Assembly: GCA_038745535.1 (NCBI GenBank)
Contig: JBCDLI010000033.1
Location: forward strand, 1 to 26,580
Direction of reading: 5' to 3'
Length of the DNA stretch: 26,580 nt
Origin: JBCDLI01 sp038745535
GTDB lineage: Bacteria > Pseudomonadota > Alphaproteobacteria > Rhizobiales > Rhizobiaceae
Shown one piece after another: positions 22,752 through 26,580 of this stretch; the stretch's first letter is position 1, and each line of letters begins with the position of its first letter. The notes under the pieces were generated by a model that ran no database searches, was not told the origin of the DNA, and saw only the letters and a program-made list of their open reading frames with translations. Both the position numbers and the translations under genes were made by a program.

Positions 22752-24032
22752 TCATTCAGCGGCGATAAGGTAGTCTCCATCGCCTGGTTGCGGATAGGTT
22801 GGGTGCAGGGGCTTGCCGAGTTGGCCTTCCACGTCAGCCGCGACCATTTCTGCTGTAACTGCACTCAAGGTCCAGCCCAGATGACCATGGCCGGTATTGT
22901 AGAAAACGCCTGGCTTTTTACCGCGGCCAACCCGTGGCATCATATCGGGCATCATGGGGCGAAGACCTGCCCAGGGAACCACTTTTTCGGTCGACATGCC
23001 GGGGAAATAGCGGTTGCACCAATCGACAAGCGGTTTGATGCGTTCGGCGCGTATATCTTTGTTATATCCTGCAAACTCGGCGGTGCCTGCAACACGGAAG
23101 CGATCTCTTCCCAGGCGACTTGTCACGATTTTTGCATCGTCGTCGAGCAGGCTGACCCATGGCGCTGCGGCTTGGTTTTCCGCGCCGTGTAACTCGACCG
23201 TTATGGAATATCCTTTGACAGGATAGATGTTTACGCGATCGCCCAGTTGAGAAGCGAGCGCCTTGCTCGCGACACCGGCACAGACGACAACGCCATCAAA
23301 CGTTTCGCTGTGAGATTTTCCATCGGTTTTGAACCTAACGGTCGTGCCTAGCGCATCGGTCGACAGGCTTGTTACCTCCGTTTCCGATAGGAAGCGTCCG
23401 CCGTGACGCTCTACAGCTTCCGCCAGACCAACGCTGAATTTGTGAATGTCGCCCGTGGAATCGCTCTCAGTAAAGAGGCCGCCAAAAAATTCGCCGACCA
23501 TTGTCGGTGCTATTTCCCTGATCTCGTCAGGCGTTACCGCGCGACGGTCCAAGCCGCCTTTCGCGTACAGCTTTGAAACCCGTTCCGCTTGGTCAAACTC
23601 TTTCTTGGTCTTGTAGATATGGAGTATGCCGCGTTTCTCATGATTGAAATCCACGGCTGCCTCGCGGGCCATATCGAACATGTGTTCACGCGCAGCGATG
23701 GCCATGCGCACTGTTTGAACCGTGTTTTCCTCGTAGCGCGGAATATTGGCCATGAATTCGGCCATCCACGAGTATTTGTGCCAGGATGGCATGGGGTTCA
23801 TGAGGAGTGGCGCGTCTTTTTTGAACATCCATCGGATGCCTTTTTTGACGTTTCCCCAACTGTTCCAGACCTCAGCGTTTGACGCAGACAATTGTCCGCC
23901 ATTGGCAAAGCTTGTTTCCATGCCCGCGTAGCGCGCTTTGTCGATCAATGTTACGTCAAATCCACGCTTAAGCAGTGACCATGCGGTTGTGGTGCCGGTT
24001 ATTCCTGCGCCGATAATTGCGATGTGTGTCAT
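22752..24032 (-). CDS. dadA: D-amino-acid dehydrogenase-type FAD-dependent oxidoreductase (DadA-like), glycine-riboswitch controlled
   Basis: The 426-residue flavoprotein starts with the Rossmann motif IAIIGAGITGTTTAWSLLKRGFDVTLIDK. It has the DadA-type block YAGMETSFANGGQLSASNAEVWNSWG, the segment ESDSTGDIHKFSVGLAEAVERHGGRF, VVVCAGVASKALA, PVKGYSITV, and the C-terminal GLRPMMPDMMPRVGR...FYNTGHGHLGWTLSAVTAEMVA. The family oxidises D-amino acids (classically D-alanine) to keto acids, passing electrons to the respiratory chain; related DAO-fold enzymes act on glycine or sarcosine. Substrate is uncertain: the tandem glycine riboswitch in the leader suggests that glycine, or an amino acid metabolised through glycine, induces it. 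Its length is close to E. coli DadA. A weak AAGG ribosome site lies 9 bp before the ATG. Confidence 0.88.
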   Translation of the reverse strand: MTHIAIIGAGITGTTTAWSLLKRGFDVTLIDKARYAGMETSFANGGQLSASNAEVWNSWGNVKKGIRWMFKKDAPLLMNPMPSWHKYSWMAEFMANIPRYEENTVQTVRMAIAAREHMFDMAREAAVDFNHEKRGILHIYKTKKEFDQAERVSKLYAKGGLDRRAVTPDEIREIAPTMVGEFFGGLFTESDSTGDIHKFSVGLAEAVERHGGRFLSETEVTSLSTDALGTTVRFKTDGKSHSETFDGVVVCAGVASKALASQLGDRVNIYPVKGYSITVELHGAENQAAAPWVSLLDDDAKIVTSRLGRDRFRVAGTAEFAGYNKDIRAERIKPLVDWCNRYFPGMSTEKVVPWAGLRPMMPDMMPRVGRGKKPGVFYNTGHGHLGWTLSAVTAEMVAADVEGQLGKPLHPTYPQPGDGDYLIAAE

Positions 24033-24055
24033 CTATTCAGGCCTTCAGACATGCG

Positions 24056-24074
24056 CTGTGGTTCTCGACCACAG
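24056..24074 (-). promoter_or_regulatory. Hairpin between the glycine riboswitch and the dadA start
   Basis: A perfect 7-bp stem, CTGTGGT/ACCACAG with a 5-nt loop, lies 10 bp after aptamer 2 and 23 bp before the dadA ATG. It has no T-run and is close to the ribosome site, so it may be part of the riboswitch expression platform acting on translation rather than on termination. Confidence 0.45.
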
Positions 24075-24084
24075 TCGCCTGCCC

Positions 24085-24298
24085 CATCTGTCCAAAACCT
24101 GAGAGCTTTGCCTTGAGCTGACCGTCTTGCGCGGTTCCCTTCAGCTTCTGCGCCGCTTAATGACGACACAAGGCTTTCTCCTTCGGTGGGCAATATGCTT
24201 GCCACTCTCCAGATGTGACCCCCACACGGTCCTTTTGCCTGAGAGATTCCGGGGCGGTTGCTCCTTCGGCGCAGGTGTTACCTGTCTCTCCCGCGTGG
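24085..24298 (-). ncRNA. Tandem glycine riboswitch (two aptamers) in the dadA leader
   Basis: Read on the minus strand, aptamer 1 (24298-24222) has P1 arms CCACGC/GTGTGG, then GGGAGAGA, CCGAAGGAGCAA, and CTCTCAGGCAAAAGGAC. These are the standard glycine-aptamer conserved segments. After a 6-nt linker, aptamer 2 (24215-24085) has P1 arms CATCTG/CAGATG, GGAGAG, CCGAAGGAG, and CTCTCAGGTTTTGGACAG. Aptamer 2 carries an unusually long P3 extension of about 70 nt built from GCCTTG/CAAGGC and AGCTGA/TCAGCT stems; aptamer 1 has almost none. The pair precedes dadA by 52 bp, so it should control dadA expression in response to glycine. Tandem aptamers on catabolic genes are usually activating. Confidence 0.93.
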
Positions 24299-24381
24299 TT
24301 CGATCTCGATAAGCTAGTTGAAATTCGTTAAATGTCCATTCGCCAGTTGAGATAAGCTGTAGAAATTTCAACGGACGAAGA
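24299..24381 (-). promoter_or_regulatory. Spacer between sbtB and the riboswitch, probable dadA promoter region
   Basis: This 83-bp spacer must hold the dadA promoter, unless transcription comes from sbtA. It contains a 9-bp inverted repeat (GTTGAAATT at 24317-24325 and AATTTCAAC at 24364-24372) and a GATAAGCT octamer repeated at 24308-24315 and 24351-24358. On the minus strand TGGACA can serve as a -35 element with a poor -10 about 17-19 bp on. I see no convincing terminator after sbtB. Confidence 0.3.
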
Positions 24382-24693
24382 TCAGAAGCGCTCAGGACGC
24401 AGCACTTCCACATCGGCGACTGTAACAATGCCCATTTGTGGTTCGATGGCCTCATAGATGCGATCAATCGCGATTTCCGCCTGATCAACCGACATGACCG
24501 AGACGATCATGACCATGCGGTTGGCATCGCCGATCCAATTGTCGCGATCCCAGTCGCCTTCCGAGCCTCTGCCCGCCAGCGCAGGAAACACCGTGTAACC
24601 GCTGACGGGTACCTTATCGAGAATTCGCTCGATCCGCCGCATTACCGGCACTTCGCAGATCACGGTCATCTGTTTTTTCGGGTGCGTTTTCAT
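24382..24693 (-). CDS. SbtB-like PII-family signalling protein (DUF190/PII-like)
   Basis: The 103-residue protein has the small ferredoxin-like PII fold: MTVICEVPVMRRIERILDKVPVSGYTVFPALAGRGSEGDWDRDNWIGDANRMVMIVSVMSVDQAEIAIDRIYEAIEPQMGIVTVADVEVLRPERF. The glycine/aspartate-rich stretch near residues 40-58 is in the T-loop position. It begins 6 bp after the SbtA-like transporter gene, the linkage known for cyanobacterial SbtB, which binds adenine nucleotides and inhibits SbtA. The C-terminus is short and lacks the cysteine-containing R-loop of cyanobacterial SbtB, so redox or nucleotidase control of that kind is not expected. The regulatory role is inferred from linkage and fold. Confidence 0.8.
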   Translation of the reverse strand: MKTHPKKQMTVICEVPVMRRIERILDKVPVSGYTVFPALAGRGSEGDWDRDNWIGDANRMVMIVSVMSVDQAEIAIDRIYEAIEPQMGIVTVADVEVLRPERF

Positions 24694-24699
24694 CGGGAC

Positions 24700-25689
24700 C
24701 TATCCGCCTATCAATACTTCTGCCAGCGCTGCGTAGGCCGGGATGCCAATTGTGAGGTTCATAGGAAACGTTACACCCAAAGAAAGTGACAGGTAAATTG
24801 AAGGTCTCGCTTCCGGCAGTGCAATGCGCATCGCCGCTGGCACCGCGATGTAAGACGCCGAAGCCGAAAGCGTGAATAAAAGCGCAGCTCCGCCAGGGGA
24901 AAGGCCAGCCAACATCGCCGCTGGAATAGCCATAGCACAACCGACGAACGGCATCACAAGACCGAAGCCAATCAGGCGAGCGTTCAGCACGCCTCGCGCT
25001 TGTCTCATGCCGCGGCCGGCAACCGCGCCCATATCAAGCAGGAAGAGACACAGAACACCGGTAAAAGGCGTAACGATAAAGCCGGAAACCGCCTCCATGC
25101 CGGTTTCGCCGGTAATTGCGCCGATTGCGAACGCGCCCATCAGCACAACAACGGAGGAGTTGAGAAAAACTTCGTGCATCAGCCCGGATTGTTCTTCGGC
25201 GTCGGCGCCTCGTTTTTGTGCAGCACTTCTTGCGAGGAATAGCGCAACAAGAATGGCAGGAGTTTCCATTACCGCTGCAACGGCCACCATAAAGCCTTCT
25301 GGCTCGAGCCCGAGCGATTGAATGGCCTGGGTCGCTGCCACGAATGTCACGATAGATATCGACCCGTAATGGGCCGCCACTGCAGCTGCATCGACGCGCG
25401 GCAAGTTCGTTAGCCGGGATAGGATGCCGTATGCGACAAGCGGGATTGCGGCTGAAAGAACCGCACCGGCCAGTAGTGCAAGCAACAATTCAACGGTCAG
25501 GCCTTCGGCAGCCAGTGCAACACCGCCTTTGAAGCCGATGGCGAGCATAAGATAAATGGAGAGCGTTTTCGCAACAGCTTCGGGAAGCGTGAGTTGCGAT
25601 CCTGCCATTGTCCCAAGAAAGCCAAGCAGAAAGAAGAGTACCGGAGGAGACAACAGATTATTGGCCGCCAGTTGAAAAATCGAGTCCAT
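24700..25689 (-). CDS. SbtA-like sodium-dependent bicarbonate transporter family permease
   Basis: The 329-residue, highly hydrophobic protein has about ten membrane spans in two inverted halves, beginning LLSPPVLFFLLGFLGTMAGSQLTLPEAVAKTLSIYLMLAIGFKGGVALA. The first half contains AAAVAAHYGSISIVTFVAA and AVMETPAILVALFLARS. The second contains GAIAGETG-like, PFTGVLCLFLLDMGAVAGRGMRQ and ALLFTLSASASYIAVPAAMRIALPEARPSIYLSLSLGVTFPMNLTIGIPAYAAL. These match the SbtA (DUF897) family. In cyanobacteria SbtA imports bicarbonate with sodium; here the substrate is inferred. ATG at 25689 is preferred over GTG at 25698 because a GGA lies at the right distance. It is divergent from the metallo-hydrolase gene. 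Confidence 0.88.
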   Translation of the reverse strand: MDSIFQLAANNLLSPPVLFFLLGFLGTMAGSQLTLPEAVAKTLSIYLMLAIGFKGGVALAAEGLTVELLLALLAGAVLSAAIPLVAYGILSRLTNLPRVDAAAVAAHYGSISIVTFVAATQAIQSLGLEPEGFMVAVAAVMETPAILVALFLARSAAQKRGADAEEQSGLMHEVFLNSSVVVLMGAFAIGAITGETGMEAVSGFIVTPFTGVLCLFLLDMGAVAGRGMRQARGVLNARLIGFGLVMPFVGCAMAIPAAMLAGLSPGGAALLFTLSASASYIAVPAAMRIALPEARPSIYLSLSLGVTFPMNLTIGIPAYAALAEVLIGG

Positions 25690-25796
25690 GGTATCCACGA
25701 CAGGCGATTGAATGGTTTACCCGCTCACATGCTGGTTTCGCCGCTAGCGTCAAGTGAATTGCTGGAACGCCTCGCGCCTATACCTAAGTAAAGCGT

Positions 25797-26580
25797 ATGA
25801 AAAGACGCTCATTTTTCGGATTAGCCACGCTTGGTGGTGCACTTTTGTCGGGCGGCGTGTTTGCGGCCACGAGTGGTTCAGGCGCAAATCCGTATTACAC
25901 AGGCCCCGTGTCTGCGCACTTTGATGGTCGGAATTTCTTCAATCCGGGAGGTGTGCCGCCTGGTTCATTCGGCGATCTTTTGCGATGGCAATTGGGAGGT
26001 GGACGCACGGCATGGCCAGACAAATATCCGAGCCCTTTTCCTCCCGCCATTCCTTCCCGACGTGTGGTCGGTGATGAACTGCGCGTGACTATGGTCGGTC
26101 ATGCGACAATGCTAGTGCAAACCGCCGGGCTCAATATTCTCACCGACCCGGTGTGGTCGGATAGGGTTTCACCGGTTTCTTTCGCGGGGCCGCGCCGCTA
26201 CAACGAGCCCGGCATCGTGTTTGAAGAACTGCCGCCGATTGATGTCGTGCTGATCAGCCATAATCATTATGATCACCTCGATATTTCAACAATCCGGCGT
26301 CTGGTCGTTGAGCACGATCCGCTGATCATTGCGCCGCTCGGTAACGACACGATCATTCAGGAAGACGTGGGAACCGCGCGGGTTTCGGTCGGTGACTGGG
26401 GAGATGCCACCCGGATAAATGAAGCTGTGCGCGTCCATATCGAACCGTGTCACCATTGGTCAGCGCGCGGGTCTGCAGATCGGCGCATGGCGCTCTGGGC
26501 TGCTTTCGTGATCGAGACGCCAGCGGGCAAAATCTACCATATTGGCGATACGGGCTATCACGACGGCATCAATTATCGCG
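25797..26580 (+). CDS. Metallo-beta-lactamase-fold hydrolase (NAPE-PLD/UlaG-like), C-terminus outside the window
   Basis: The frame is open from the ATG at 25797 to the right edge (261 codons) and was read by hand. The N-terminus MKRRSFFGLATLGGALLSGGVFA has a twin-arginine-like signal, so export is likely. The mature part has RVTMVGHATMLVQTAGLNILTDPVWSDR, the metal-binding motif HNHYDHLD (HxHxDH), IAPLGND, and the second metal region EPCHHWSARG followed by YHIGDTGYHDG. This pattern (ADPxx-like start, HNHYDHLD, CxHxSxRG, GDTGY) is typical of N-acylphosphatidylethanolamine-phospholipase-D-like proteins, which cleave phosphodiesters. The substrate is unknown. It is divergent from sbtA across 107 bp. 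Confidence 0.86.
   Translation, partial: MKRRSFFGLATLGGALLSGGVFAATSGSGANPYYTGPVSAHFDGRNFFNPGGVPPGSFGDLLRWQLGGGRTAWPDKYPSPFPPAIPSRRVVGDELRVTMVGHATMLVQTAGLNILTDPVWSDRVSPVSFAGPRRYNEPGIVFEELPPIDVVLISHNHYDHLDISTIRRLVVEHDPLIIAPLGNDTIIQEDVGTARVSVGDWGDATRINEAVRVHIEPCHHWSARGSADRRMALWAAFVIETPAGKIYHIGDTGYHDGINYR

Noticed and set aside
1..26580. CRISPR arrays, insertion sequences, prophage or toxin-antitoxin modules, tRNA and rRNA genes
   Set aside because: I found no regularly spaced repeats, transposase motifs, terminal repeats, integrase genes or tRNA-like sequences on reading through both strands.

Overview
The window looks like a stretch of the main chromosome of an alphaproteobacterium of the order Hyphomicrobiales (Rhizobiales). 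Three things point there: the gene order (hemC-hemD-mitofilin-like-hemY-terB, divergent from tsaD-gpsA-EVE-methyltransferase; an OmpR-type regulator plus a cyclic-nucleotide-binding protein; ftsK-lolA-xth; DUF2794; DUF1223), a leader region in the position of the rhizobial ybhL leader RNA, and a CtrA-type box at ftsK. I see no insertion sequence, prophage, CRISPR array, tRNA or rRNA. Gene spacing is tight and nothing indicates recent transfer.

Layout. (1) 1-5474, minus strand: haem operon hemC, hemD, a mitofilin/MICOS-like membrane coiled-coil protein, HemY and a TerB-like protein cut by the window edge. hemC and hemD both appear to start at TTG. (2) 5552-8713, plus strand: tightly coupled tsaD, gpsA, an EVE-domain protein and an ETF-beta-lysine-methyltransferase-like protein. 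(3) 8725-10624: an L,D-transpeptidase-like protein, divergent from an OmpR-type regulator (OtpR/CenR-like) followed by a stand-alone cyclic-nucleotide-binding protein. (4) 10641-14949, minus strand: xth, lolA and ftsK. lolA has a strong intrinsic terminator and ftsK has a fully symmetric CtrA-like box upstream. (5) 15128-19748: a GNAT acetyltransferase, then a TesA-type arylesterase divergent from an ABC ATPase and its FtsX-like permease (YbbA/YbbP type). (6) 19749-21410: a structured leader, a Bax-inhibitor-1 (YbhL) membrane protein, a strong terminator and a second GNAT protein. (7) 21407-22671, minus strand: DUF2794 and DUF1223 proteins. (8) 22752-25689, minus strand: a DadA-like amino-acid dehydrogenase behind a tandem glycine riboswitch, then SbtB-like and SbtA-like genes for a bicarbonate-type transporter and its PII-like partner. 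(9) 25797-end, plus strand: a secreted metallo-beta-lactamase-fold hydrolase, cut by the window edge.

Most of the window is conserved core metabolism and cell-cycle biology. The best second-look items are the tandem glycine riboswitch on a DadA-type oxidoreductase, the SbtA/SbtB pair in an apparently heterotrophic lineage, the leader of the Bax-inhibitor gene (perfect hairpin plus a possible pseudoknot), the symmetric CtrA box at ftsK, and the paired TTG starts of hemC and hemD. I found no clearly new multi-gene system.
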